Shown here piece after piece: positions 8,628 to 15,553 of a stretch of DNA of 43,379 nucleotides. The position numbers and the translations under genes are program-made. The notes under the pieces are model-generated. The model made no database searches. It was given only the letters and a program-made list of their open reading frames with translations, and was not told the DNA's origin. Source of the DNA: Crocinitomicaceae bacterium (GTDB taxonomy: Bacteria > Bacteroidota > Bacteroidia > Flavobacteriales_D > Crocinitomicaceae); the NCBI GenBank assembly GCA_029247685.1, contig JAQWKT010000034.1, forward strand, positions 1 through 43,379, written 5' to 3'. Every line of letters begins with the position of its first letter. The first letter of the stretch is position 1.

Positions 8628-8667
8628 AAGTCTAAATTATTGTTTATCAGTAGTTTAGACTTTTTTT
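8628..8667 (+). terminator. Rho-independent terminator after tRNA-Arg
   Basis: A 9-bp perfect stem (AAGTCTAAA / TTTAGACTT) with a 17-base loop runs directly into a T tract (seven T). It starts six bases after the tRNA CCA end and would end the lipocalin-tRNA transcript. Confidence 0.8.
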
Positions 8668-8673
8668 ATTTTA

Positions 8674-8695
8674 TTATTACCCCACTTATTACCCC
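8674..8695 (+). repeat. Direct repeat TTATTACCCC, two copies
   Basis: TTATTACCCC occurs at 8674-8683 and again at 8686-8695, separated by two bases, just beyond the tRNA-Arg terminator and at the left edge of an accessory-looking block. A former integration site next to the tRNA is possible, but no integrase is in the window and no matching right end was seen. Confidence 0.5.
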
Positions 8696-8748
8696 AAAAA
8701 AGTATAATTCAATAATATTCCACCCTCTTAAAAAGGTGTTATTTTTTA

Positions 8749-8772
8749 TTATCTTGGTTTAAAATTAGAATT
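8749..8772 (+). repeat. Duplicated upstream segment, copy 1
   Basis: TTATCTTGGTTTAAAATTAG followed by AATT and the ATG. It is nearly identical to the segments before the second lipoprotein gene and before the LRR gene. TATCTTGG is one base off TAnnTTTG and may be the promoter. The match stops to the left of about 8749. Confidence 0.7.
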
Positions 8773-9516
8773 ATGAGATTACTATTTGTTTTCGTGTTTT
8801 TATTGGGGTTAGTTTCTTGTCAGGGACAAGAGGATGCAACAAAAAATGCTTCGCATAATATATCAAATGCCGAATCCTTTGAGCAGCCAGATTGTAAAGA
8901 TATAGATGGTGTAGAAGAAAGCGCCAAGTGGAGAAATATAAAACATAAATATAAAGACTATTCAGGGCTTATAAAAAAGTGTTTTGAAAACGGAAAAATT
9001 GAGAGAATTTTTAACGTCAAAAATGGAAAGCTAAATGGTTTAGCAAGAGAATGGCACAAGAATGGTCAGTTGAAATTTGAAGGAAATATGAAAAATGGTA
9101 AGCAAAGTGGTATAGCAAGAGGCTGGTACGAAAATGGTCAGTTGCAAGTTGAAGCTAATTTAAAAGATGGTAAGAAAGATGGTTTAATGAGAGGCTGGCT
9201 CGAAAATGGTCAGTTGTCGCAAGAAATGAACTATCAAGAAGATAAAGAAGATGGTTTATCAAGAATGTGGTACGAGAATGGTCAGTTGTATTTTGAAAAT
9301 CATTATCAGGATGGTAAAGAAGATGGTTTAACAAGGCAATGGTACTCGAATGGACAGTTGCAACTTGAAGCTAATTTAAAAGATGGAAAACTTGATGGTT
9401 TAGGAAGAGCTTGGTACGAGAATGGGAAGTTGATGGAAGAATCTAATTATAAAGATGACATAGAGTTAACCCGTAAATGCTTTGATGAAGATGGAAAAGT
9501 TATAGAGTGTGAATAA
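8773..9516 (+). CDS. Lipoprotein with six MORN-like (YwqK-type) repeats, copy 1
   Basis: A 247-residue lipoprotein: signal peptide with lipobox GLVSC (Cys at residue 17), a spacer, a conserved block around EQPDCKDIDGVEES, then six 24-residue repeats of the form KDGKxDGLxRxWYENGQLxxExNx. It ends in KCFDEDGKVIECE. These repeats form elongated beta-hairpin stacks. Databases often call them 'YwqK antitoxin', but nothing here suggests a toxin-antitoxin role. Its neighbour at 9575 is a clear paralogue, and the upstream 30 bases are shared with it. The ligand or partner is unknown. Confidence 0.85.
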   Translation: MRLLFVFVFLLGLVSCQGQEDATKNASHNISNAESFEQPDCKDIDGVEESAKWRNIKHKYKDYSGLIKKCFENGKIERIFNVKNGKLNGLAREWHKNGQLKFEGNMKNGKQSGIARGWYENGQLQVEANLKDGKKDGLMRGWLENGQLSQEMNYQEDKEDGLSRMWYENGQLYFENHYQDGKEDGLTRQWYSNGQLQLEANLKDGKLDGLGRAWYENGKLMEESNYKDDIELTRKCFDEDGKVIECE

Positions 9517-9525
9517 AAAAAGGCA

Positions 9526-9574
9526 GTAGCCCCCTTTATCTAACTATTTACTATCTTGGTTTAAAATTAGAATT
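9526..9574 (+). repeat. Duplicated upstream segment, copy 2
   Basis: Begins at GTAGCCCCC and runs through CTATCTTGGTTTAAAATTAG to the ATG of the second lipoprotein gene. The first 45 bases (to 9570) reappear at 10252-10295 with one deletion and one substitution; the last part also matches copy 1. The repeated unit therefore spans the end of one gene and the promoter of the next, as expected of tandem duplication. Confidence 0.75.
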
Positions 9575-10243
9575 ATGAGAAAGTTTATTTATACATTATT
9601 TGTTTCCGTGTTTTTGTTGGGATTGGCTTCTTGTGGAGTGGAGAAGAAAATTTCCTCTGAGTCATCAAGTAGCGCATCCGTTGAACAGCCAGATTGTAAA
9701 GATATAGATGGTGTTGAAGAAAGCTACAAGTGGAAAAATATAAAACATAAATACAAAGACTACACTGGCATTATAAAAAGATGTTTCGAAAATGGAAAAG
9801 TTGCGGCGTTTTTTGAGGTTAAAAAGGGTAAACAAAATGGGGTAGCAAAGGGCTGGTATGAGAATGGTAAAATAAGAGCAGAAACGAATTTTAAAGATGG
9901 TAAATTAGATGGTTTAACAAGAACCTGGTACGAGAATGGGCAGTTGCAAGGAGAAGTTAACTTAAAAGATGGTAAGAAAGATGGTTTAGTTAGAGGTTGG
10001 CAAGAAAATGGAAAGTTGATGGCGGAAGGGAACTACAAAGATGGAAAAATAGATGGTTTAGGAAGAGTCTGGTACAATAATGGGCAGTTGAAAGCTGAAT
10101 CATACTCAAAAGATGGTAAGCCAGATGGTTTAGCAAGAGGTTGGCACGAGAATGGGCAGTTGATGGAAGAATCTAATTATAAAGATGGTATTCGAATAAG
10201 CGTAAAAAAATATGATGAAAAAGGCAATATTTTAAATGATTAA
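9575..10243 (+). CDS. Lipoprotein with five MORN-like (YwqK-type) repeats, copy 2
   Basis: A 222-residue paralogue of the preceding gene: signal peptide with lipobox GLASC (Cys at residue 20), a Ser-rich spacer, the same EQPDCKDIDGVEES block, then five 24-residue repeats where copy 1 has six. The C-terminus differs (KYDEKGNILND). The one-repeat difference accounts for the length difference. The shared upstream region indicates tandem duplication followed by repeat loss or gain. A 7-bp hairpin follows the stop at once. Confidence 0.85.
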   Translation: MRKFIYTLFVSVFLLGLASCGVEKKISSESSSSASVEQPDCKDIDGVEESYKWKNIKHKYKDYTGIIKRCFENGKVAAFFEVKKGKQNGVAKGWYENGKIRAETNFKDGKLDGLTRTWYENGQLQGEVNLKDGKKDGLVRGWQENGKLMAEGNYKDGKIDGLGRVWYNNGQLKAESYSKDGKPDGLARGWHENGQLMEESNYKDGIRISVKKYDEKGNILND

Positions 10244-10245
10244 AA

Positions 10246-10262
10246 AAGGGGGTAGCCCCCTT
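10246..10262 (+). terminator. Hairpin after MORN-like lipoprotein copy 2
   Basis: AAGGGGG-TAG-CCCCCTT, a perfect 7-bp stem with a 3-base loop, three bases after the stop. There is no T tract beyond the two T of the arm, so termination strength is uncertain. Copy 1 has a degraded version at about 9518-9537. Confidence 0.45.
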
Positions 10263-10295
10263 ATCTAACTATTTATTATCTTGGTTTAAAATTAG
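10252..10295 (+). repeat. Third copy of the duplicated segment, gene lost
   Basis: GTAGCCCCC through ATTATCTTGGTTTAAAATTAG matches 9526-9570. It is then cut off: instead of AATT-ATG a different sequence follows, with an AGGAGA-CCCA-TCTCCT hairpin (10294-10309) and the LRR gene. This looks like the promoter scar of a third array member, now possibly driving the LRR gene. Confidence 0.6.
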
Positions 10296-10325
10296 GAGAC
10301 CCATCTCCTTGCTATTCTCGAGTCT

Positions 10326-11120
10326 ATGAAGGAATTCCTTTTTTTTCTTTTTTTTAGTTCTATTTGCTTCGGCCAAGAAACAACGGCTATTGCAGACACA
10401 AACTTTGAAAAAGCATTAATCAATCTTCAACTAGATAGTATTTTGGATGGCGTTTTGTTAAATGACAAGGTGAAAAACACAAAATCGCTATATCTTCTTG
10501 GAAAGTCCATCAAAAACCTAGAGGGCATTGAGGCTTTTGTTAACCTAGAAGAGCTGTGGTGTGACAATAATAAAATTGAACACCTTAATACCTCTAAAAA
10601 CAAAAAGCTCTTTTTTATAAGCATCAATAAAAACTTACTAAAGTCTATTGATTTAAAAAACAACCAACTGCTCAAAATGCTAAGTTGCACCAATAATCAA
10701 CTAAAACAATTAGACCTTACTAGCAATGAAAAATTAAGCTTTTTGGAATGCAATAACAACCAATTAAAAAGTTTAAACCTCAATAATAACCAGCTCATTA
10801 CCACTTTGGTGTGCAACCATAATCTACTAGATAGCTTAATTGTCGATCAAAACCCGCTGATTAAAACCTTGTCCTGCGGTAATAATAACTTAAAAAAGTT
10901 ATCTCTCAATAATTTACTGAACCTTACCACGCTTAATTGCCAGTTTAACCAAATTATCACTTTAGATCTTTCTAAAAACGTCGCATTGAAATGGCTTGAA
11001 TGCAACAAAAATAGTATTAGAGAACTTAATCTAAGTGGTCAAGCCAAATTAGATTTTTTATGGTGTGAGGGAAACAAATTTAATTGCAATGCACTAAAGA
11101 GAAAGGTTGGATTAAAATAA
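10326..11120 (+). CDS. Secreted leucine-rich-repeat protein
   Basis: A 264-residue protein with a signal peptide ending SSICFGQ (type I-like; no T9SS sorting domain). From about residue 60 it consists of roughly nine 21-residue leucine-rich repeats of the form LxxLxCxxNxLxxLxL, with Cys at many of the Asn-preceding positions (LWCDNN, LSCTNN, LECNNN, LVCNHN, LSCGNN, LNCQFN, LECNKN, LWCEGN). Regularly spaced Cys form a ladder along one face. Such LRRs bind proteins or glycans; no ligand can be named. It starts right after the third duplicated segment and is followed by a small membrane protein 23 bases later. Confidence 0.85.
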   Translation: MKEFLFFLFFSSICFGQETTAIADTNFEKALINLQLDSILDGVLLNDKVKNTKSLYLLGKSIKNLEGIEAFVNLEELWCDNNKIEHLNTSKNKKLFFISINKNLLKSIDLKNNQLLKMLSCTNNQLKQLDLTSNEKLSFLECNNNQLKSLNLNNNQLITTLVCNHNLLDSLIVDQNPLIKTLSCGNNNLKKLSLNNLLNLTTLNCQFNQIITLDLSKNVALKWLECNKNSIRELNLSGQAKLDFLWCEGNKFNCNALKRKVGLK

Positions 11121-11143
11121 ATTCTATTAATCAGAAAAAATAA

Positions 11144-11593
11144 ATGAATACGCAACAAAAAATACAAGTAGAACAACTTTCAAAAATGGTTTCTGAAAAA
11201 GCGCAACAATACCATAATCAAAACTTGATTCGAGAATTATATAAAAATGGAGCATATGAAAAAGGCAAAAGTTCTTCCTTCAATAACTATAGTGATCAAT
11301 TGGATACACTTAGCATGAACATCGCCTCTTCGTCTTTTTTTATTAGCCTCTTAATTGCCATTAATATCTTTATTAGTTATCGTTTTTCTCATATTGAAGG
11401 GATTTGGATTCCTTGTTTAATTCTTATTGTTTATTTTTTTTACACCGGAAGAAAAAAAGCAAAAGAAGAAAAATTAAAATGCCTTGAGCATTTTAATTTG
11501 TTAGAAAAAGAACAAATCGAAACTCATTTTTTTTTACTTAAAATCAAGTCCAAATTAGATAACATCTCATTAGAATCAACCCTAAATGAATAG
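11144..11593 (+). CDS. Small membrane protein with two TM helices, unknown
   Basis: A 149-residue protein I do not recognise. Residues 1-50 are polar and helical (Gln/Lys rich). Two hydrophobic segments follow at about residues 57-75 and 83-100, separated by a short loop, and then comes a charged C-terminal helix (KKAKEEKLKCLEHFNLLEKE) that could form a coiled coil. Both ends would lie in the cytoplasm. It sits 23 bases after the LRR gene, and its stop lies just before the esterase start, so the three may be one transcript. Confidence 0.6.
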   Translation: MNTQQKIQVEQLSKMVSEKAQQYHNQNLIRELYKNGAYEKGKSSSFNNYSDQLDTLSMNIASSSFFISLLIAINIFISYRFSHIEGIWIPCLILIVYFFYTGRKKAKEEKLKCLEHFNLLEKEQIETHFFLLKIKSKLDNISLESTLNE

Positions 11594-11624
11594 GTTTTAT
11601 CCTATCTTTTTTTTATTTTCACAG

Positions 11625-12650
11625 ATGCTTCGGTTTTTTTGTCTTTCTTTTTTTATTTTCAGTAATCTTTATTTAAGTGCCCAAACAACCGATAGCATAA
11701 ATCATAATGGAATACAAAGAAGCTTTGTCTATTACACCCCCACTTCTTGGACAGCAAACCAACAACTTCCTCTTTTAATCGTTCTTCATGGCTTAACACA
11801 AACGGGCAATGGATTAATGAATATTACCGGGTTTAATGCTATTGCTGAAACAAATGATTTTATTGTCTGCTATCCCGATGGAATAAACAACTCCTGGAAT
11901 GCCAACATGAATGTAAGTGTTTCTCAGGCAAACGATTTGGGTTTCATAGAAGAACTAACAAATTACTTTGAGAACAGCTATAATACCAATCCAAGCAAAA
12001 GGTATTTGTGTGGGTTTTCAACCGGTGGATTCATGTGTCATAAATTAGCTTGTGAATCTAGTTTATGTTTTGCAGCAATTGCTTCAGTATCCGGAAACAT
12101 GAGCGATACGGTATACACAAACTGCATTACTCCTCAACAAACTTCCATTTTACACATTCATGGCAGAGCAGACCCCGTTGTTAGTTATTTTGGATCTTCA
12201 ACAACAGGTGTTTCTGTAGATTCTACCATCAACAAATGGAGAGTCTTTTTATCCTGTGATTCTGTTCCATCATTTATAAACATGCCTAACACAAATCTAT
12301 TAGACCTCTCTTATCCCGAAAAATATGTGTATAACAACTGTTCGGGAAAGTCTTTAGAGTTAATTAAAATTATTGGAGGAGGACATCAATGGCCTGGAAT
12401 AACGACACTGGTTGGTGGACTTGGAAATATCAATATGGATTTTTATTCCCCACAAATTATATGGGAATTTTTAGATGGTAAAGCTTGCCCACAATCCACA
12501 GAAATAAACGAAATTAATTTTAACGAAAATAAAAAAGTGGTACGAATAATTGATCTAATGGGAAGAGATACCGAGTTAAAAGAAAATATTCCTGTTTTTA
12601 TAATCTATGAAGATGGTACCGTAAAAAGAACTCTTAAATTCTCTTATTAA
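11625..12650 (+). CDS. Secreted esterase of the PHB depolymerase / feruloyl esterase type
   Basis: About 342 residues from the ATG at 11625, which gives a normal signal peptide (MLRFFCLSFFIFSNLYLSAQ). An ATG at 11586 would add 13 residues and overlap the upstream gene. The alpha/beta-hydrolase motifs are LLIVLHGLTQTG, nucleophile elbow GFSTGG, a candidate catalytic Asp in HGRADPVVSYFG, and catalytic His in GGGHQWPG. The layout fits extracellular polyester or hydroxycinnamate esterases; the real substrate is unknown. The C-terminal ~40 residues (VVRIIDLMGR ... IIYEDGTVKR) resemble a tail seen on many secreted Bacteroidota proteins and may be a short sorting-type segment. Confidence 0.8.
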   Translation: MLRFFCLSFFIFSNLYLSAQTTDSINHNGIQRSFVYYTPTSWTANQQLPLLIVLHGLTQTGNGLMNITGFNAIAETNDFIVCYPDGINNSWNANMNVSVSQANDLGFIEELTNYFENSYNTNPSKRYLCGFSTGGFMCHKLACESSLCFAAIASVSGNMSDTVYTNCITPQQTSILHIHGRADPVVSYFGSSTTGVSVDSTINKWRVFLSCDSVPSFINMPNTNLLDLSYPEKYVYNNCSGKSLELIKIIGGGHQWPGITTLVGGLGNINMDFYSPQIIWEFLDGKACPQSTEINEINFNENKKVVRIIDLMGRDTELKENIPVFIIYEDGTVKRTLKFSY

Positions 12651-12656
12651 TAACAA

Positions 12657-12705
12657 AGGGCAACCAATAAAATCGGAATGCCCTATGCATCAAACTTTTT
12701 TTTTA
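12657..12705 (+). terminator. Possible terminator after the esterase gene
   Basis: AGGGCA (12657-12662) pairs with TGCCCT (12679-12684) across a 16-base loop, and a run of nine T follows 11 bases later. It lies between convergent genes. The stem is short and the T tract is displaced, so this is tentative. Confidence 0.35.
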
Positions 12706-12741
12706 TAAGCAACTTAACGATAAAAAATCGTGTTAGTTCTT

Positions 12742-13845
12742 TTATAATAAATGAACTAAATAGACATTTTCATTAACTGCTACTTGCTGTTTTATACTTA
12801 ATAAAAAGTCCTGAGATACTGAAGGCCCTAACAACTTTAAAATATTTTCTTTTCTTTCTAAGAAAGCAACATCTATTGACTGTAAATTATCCGATTTCAT
12901 TATTTTGACCTCCTGATTATATTTTTTACAAATCCTATGTAAATCATTTTGTGCTTTTTTAAGCTGATCTTGATTTTCTTCATTATTTATTATGGAGATT
13001 GCTTTATCTGTTTGCTTAATAATCGAATCTGTTATTAAATGAAGATTTTTATATGAACTTGATTTATCCAAGTCATATAAATACTGATTTGACTTAATTA
13101 CTTTATTGGTATTCTCATTTATGGATTGATGATTTTTTGATACAGCTTGATCATAGAGATGTGAGTTTCTCAAATTTATCATTCCAAATAATATTCCTCC
13201 ACAAGCAAACATAAGCACAGAATTGACAATGGTATTAAATTTTAATTCTGGTCTTTTGATGCGGGTGATAAAGTAAATCGGCACATAACAGAAGGTAAAC
13301 ACAACTGTACCCCAAAGCATTAACATATTTGCATATGGCCAATGCATCATTTTAAAGATAAATCCTGCTGATAAAATCATGCCTAAGAACAAGCCAAAAG
13401 AAAAGACAATTTTATCTTTTAAGTTATTGTCATCTTTAAATTTAATCGCCATTAGAAGAGGGAGAAAAATTAAACTAAATAAAAATCCTCCTGCGACTAA
13501 TGTAATTCCTGCACCTGGTAAATGCAGAGTTTTCAAAATGGCACCCGACAGAAGTAGTATCACTGTCAATATGCCTGTAATATTCATTGTTTTTTTCATG
13601 GTATAAAAGTTTTTAAATTTTAATAAATTTTCGGTTTCTGTTTGTATTTCACTCAAGTTTTTCTTGAAAAACCGAGGCAATACAGTATCATAGAATCGAT
13701 AAAAATCATCGTTCTGGTTCATTTCATTTTCAATAATGCAGCACATGTGATCTAAAAGATTGTCTCGTAGATCTTCAAGAACAATCCCACGTTTTGCAAA
13801 ATCAGAAATGATATAATCAATCTGATCGTCCGTTATTTCAGCCAT
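12742..13845 (-). CDS. PadR-partner membrane protein with HxPxA motifs
   Basis: A 367-residue protein encoded directly after PadR, with its ATG overlapping the PadR stop by 8 bases. Residues 1-80 form a small helical domain (DDQIDYIISDF, LRDNLLDHMCCIIE) like those on membrane proteins paired with PadR regulators. Four to five hydrophobic segments follow (about 90-225), then a ~140-residue extracytoplasmic helical region. Two segments end in a shared motif, KTLHLPGAG and KMMHWPYAN, similar to the K-x2-H-x-P-x-A signature of the GldL gliding/T9SS motor protein. Role unknown; it may sense envelope state and feed back on PadR. Confidence 0.7.
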   Translation of the reverse strand: MAEITDDQIDYIISDFAKRGIVLEDLRDNLLDHMCCIIENEMNQNDDFYRFYDTVLPRFFKKNLSEIQTETENLLKFKNFYTMKKTMNITGILTVILLLSGAILKTLHLPGAGITLVAGGFLFSLIFLPLLMAIKFKDDNNLKDKIVFSFGLFLGMILSAGFIFKMMHWPYANMLMLWGTVVFTFCYVPIYFITRIKRPELKFNTIVNSVLMFACGGILFGMINLRNSHLYDQAVSKNHQSINENTNKVIKSNQYLYDLDKSSSYKNLHLITDSIIKQTDKAISIINNEENQDQLKKAQNDLHRICKKYNQEVKIMKSDNLQSIDVAFLERKENILKLLGPSVSQDFLLSIKQQVAVNENVYLVHLL

Positions 13846-14182
13846 TATTCATTTTCGGTTCTAAATCCAACAAAAACTTCATCGTTTCGATGAATTCTGC
13901 AAACTCACTTACTTTTTTCTCGGCAGTATTAAGGCCTTGCTCAGTGAGTGTGTAGTACTTCCGCACTCTCTTTCCCATATACTGCTTTTCAATATCCAGT
14001 TCACCATTTTTTTCTAGTGAATGCAAGGTTGGATATAAAGCGCCTTCTGTAAGTTGAATTTTTGCATCTGTCAGGTCTTTTACCTTTTGAACAATTTCAT
14101 AACCATACATTCTCCCCTGCTCTTTGAGTAGGTTTAAAATGATGGTTTTTAACGTTCCTTTTATTAATTCTGATGAATACAT
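13838..14182 (-). CDS. PadR-family transcriptional regulator
   Basis: A 114-residue winged-helix regulator from ATG 14182 (MYSSELIKGTLKTIIL). The PadR core is clear: GTLKTIILNLLKEQGRMYGYEIVQKV (helices 1-3), LTEGALYPTLHSLEKNGEL (recognition helix and wing), RKYYTLTEQG, and a short C-terminal dimerisation helix. An ATG at 14218 would add 12 residues but would lie past the inverted repeat, so it is unlikely. PadR proteins usually repress their own operon, and the two inverted repeats just upstream fit this. It is cotranscribed with the membrane partner. Confidence 0.9.
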   Translation of the reverse strand: MYSSELIKGTLKTIILNLLKEQGRMYGYEIVQKVKDLTDAKIQLTEGALYPTLHSLEKNGELDIEKQYMGKRVRKYYTLTEQGLNTAEKKVSEFAEFIETMKFLLDLEPKMNNG

Positions 14183-14191
14183 AAGACAAAT

Positions 14192-14212
14192 ATACATAAG
14201 AATATTATGTAT
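14192..14212 (-). promoter_or_regulatory. Putative PadR operator 1
   Basis: Perfect inverted repeat ATACATAA-N5-TTATGTAT centred at 14202, 10 bases upstream of the PadR ATG. It shares the pattern TACnTAA-N5-TTAnGTA with the repeat at 14224-14242. Confidence 0.65.
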
Positions 14213-14223
14213 TTCCAAATTTT

Positions 14224-14242
14224 TACCTAATTTTCTTAGGTA
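14224..14242 (-). promoter_or_regulatory. Putative PadR operator 2
   Basis: Perfect inverted repeat TACCTAA-N5-TTAGGTA centred at 14233, exactly 31 bp (about three helical turns) from operator 1 and with the same 5-base spacer. Confidence 0.6.
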
Positions 14243-14346
14243 TTAAATTTAATTAAACCACAATGTGCTTATTATCAGCTACTTAAAAAGCAAGGCTAAT
14301 TGTAATTAAACCGAAAATAAAAAATGAAATTTATCAAAAAAAAGAA

Positions 14347-14724
14347 TTATTGCCCTTTGCGGGTTTTTATAAACCTATCTAATTCTTCTTTTTCGGATCC
14401 AAAATCAAACGACGAATTTATTTGATAATAATCTTTTGGGTTATAACATCTATCGTAACCGTATTTAGCAAACTCTAATTTTTCATCACTAAAACTGAAT
14501 TCATCCATTATTTGTTTTATTTGATTGACCGTTAAACAAGAATTAGCCGTAGCCTGTTTTGCCACAATCATTTTTTCATCGTCAAAAGATTCGTTTTTGA
14601 TTGCACTCATTATGTTGTACATGTTTGTTTCTGGTTGGGCACATCCTGAAGAAGTCTCGTTAACGGTTGTCGATGTGGTGGTAGTTGTCGTTACGCTTTC
14701 ATTAACAGAAGTGTTTGTTGTCAT
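14347..14724 (-). CDS. DUF4476 protein, C-terminal part after an in-frame TAA
   Basis: A 125-residue frame carrying the DUF4476 domain: NIMSAIKNESFDDEKMIVAKQ, SCLTVNQIKQIMDEFSFSDEKLEFAKYGYDRC and a DRFIKTRKGQ end. The domain is a helical bundle of unknown function, usually at the C-terminus of exported Bacteroidota proteins. It lies in the same frame as the upstream piece, separated only by TAA and one Asn codon. It has no signal peptide of its own, so a protein starting at this ATG would stay in the cytoplasm. Best read as the 3' half of one ~336-residue gene with a nonsense codon. Confidence 0.65.
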   Translation of the reverse strand: MTTNTSVNESVTTTTTTSTTVNETSSGCAQPETNMYNIMSAIKNESFDDEKMIVAKQATANSCLTVNQIKQIMDEFSFSDEKLEFAKYGYDRCYNPKDYYQINSSFDFGSEKEELDRFIKTRKGQ

Positions 14725-14727
14725 GTT

Positions 14728-15357
14728 TTAATTCACGTCCATGTTCATGTTCATGTTTGAGTTATTGGATGTGTTTTCATTTACATTCATGTTAAGACTC
14801 ATATTAACATTTTCGGAATTGTTTGTACTTCCGTCATTCACGTTAATGTTCATGTTAAGGCTCATGTTTTCAGAATCTGAGGATTGATTCGTGTTTTCAT
14901 TCATGTTAATCTTCATGTCTACATTACCCCCATTTCCTCTTGTAGTTTCAGTAACTGTCGTAGTGGTTGTAGATTGAACATTTTGTGTTGGAGGGGCAGT
15001 TGTTTGGGTAACTGGAGGAGCTGGGCGTTTTTTTGTGCTAAAGAATCGTAATTTATAGCCTCTCTTTGTGCTAACAATTCGATAGCTAACCTCATCTCCA
15101 TGCGCATCATCCCACCATATGTTTTTGGAGATGGGTTCGATCCCCTCATCTTCAAAAAATATTTTAACACTGCTATTCGTTTGGTCTATATTTGGAATAG
15201 CAACTCGTGTTGCCCCTTTTTCATTTTTTTTAACCCCATCCACAACTACAAAAAAAGGCGTTGGGTCTTCTGCAAAGATGACCAAAGTATTTGATTGAGA
15301 AAAAGTAAAAAATGAAAGAAGTAAAAATGAAATAAAAAGTTGGAATTTGTGTCTCAT
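14728..15357 (-). CDS. DUF4476 protein, N-terminal part ending at an in-frame TAA
   Basis: A 209-residue frame with signal peptide MRHKFQLFISFLLLSFFTFSQ. It is followed by the N-terminal domain usual in DUF4476 proteins (LVIFAEDPTPFFVVVDGVKKN, YRIVSTKRGYKLRFF), then a Thr/Pro linker and a Met/Asn-rich low-complexity stretch of near-repeats (SLNMNINVND, SLNMNVNENT). The TAA at 14728-14730 interrupts that stretch; the same frame continues into the DUF4476 domain. As written it would make an exported protein without its main domain. A real nonsense mutation, an assembly or sequencing error, or readthrough are all possible. Confidence 0.65.
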   Translation of the reverse strand: MRHKFQLFISFLLLSFFTFSQSNTLVIFAEDPTPFFVVVDGVKKNEKGATRVAIPNIDQTNSSVKIFFEDEGIEPISKNIWWDDAHGDEVSYRIVSTKRGYKLRFFSTKKRPAPPVTQTTAPPTQNVQSTTTTTVTETTRGNGGNVDMKINMNENTNQSSDSENMSLNMNINVNDGSTNNSENVNMSLNMNVNENTSNNSNMNMNMDVN

Positions 15358-15553
15358 AATAAATATTTTTAAAAAAATTGAATTAAATTTAACTAAAATC
15401 TATCTAAAAATAATGATTAAAAAATCCTTTTTCATTTTTCTAGCCAAAACAAATAAACTAATTCTCCCTTCGATGATTAGAAAGGACCTTTATAAATTAA
15501 ACAAATTTCAAAAATTAATTGTGGGATATCGTTGTTGGGTTACTAAGAATAGC

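Noticed and set aside
8773-10243. Toxin-antitoxin system (YwqK label)
   Set aside because: The MORN-like repeat proteins are lipoproteins with no toxin gene beside them; the antitoxin label is a database habit, not supported here.
15358-15553. Small gene between the DUF4476 gene and hemG
   Set aside because: The 70-residue open frame there starts inside the DUF4476 signal-peptide codons, is hydrophobic/basic without a pattern, and overlaps the hemG end; the gap holds only a short AGCTTAT direct repeat.
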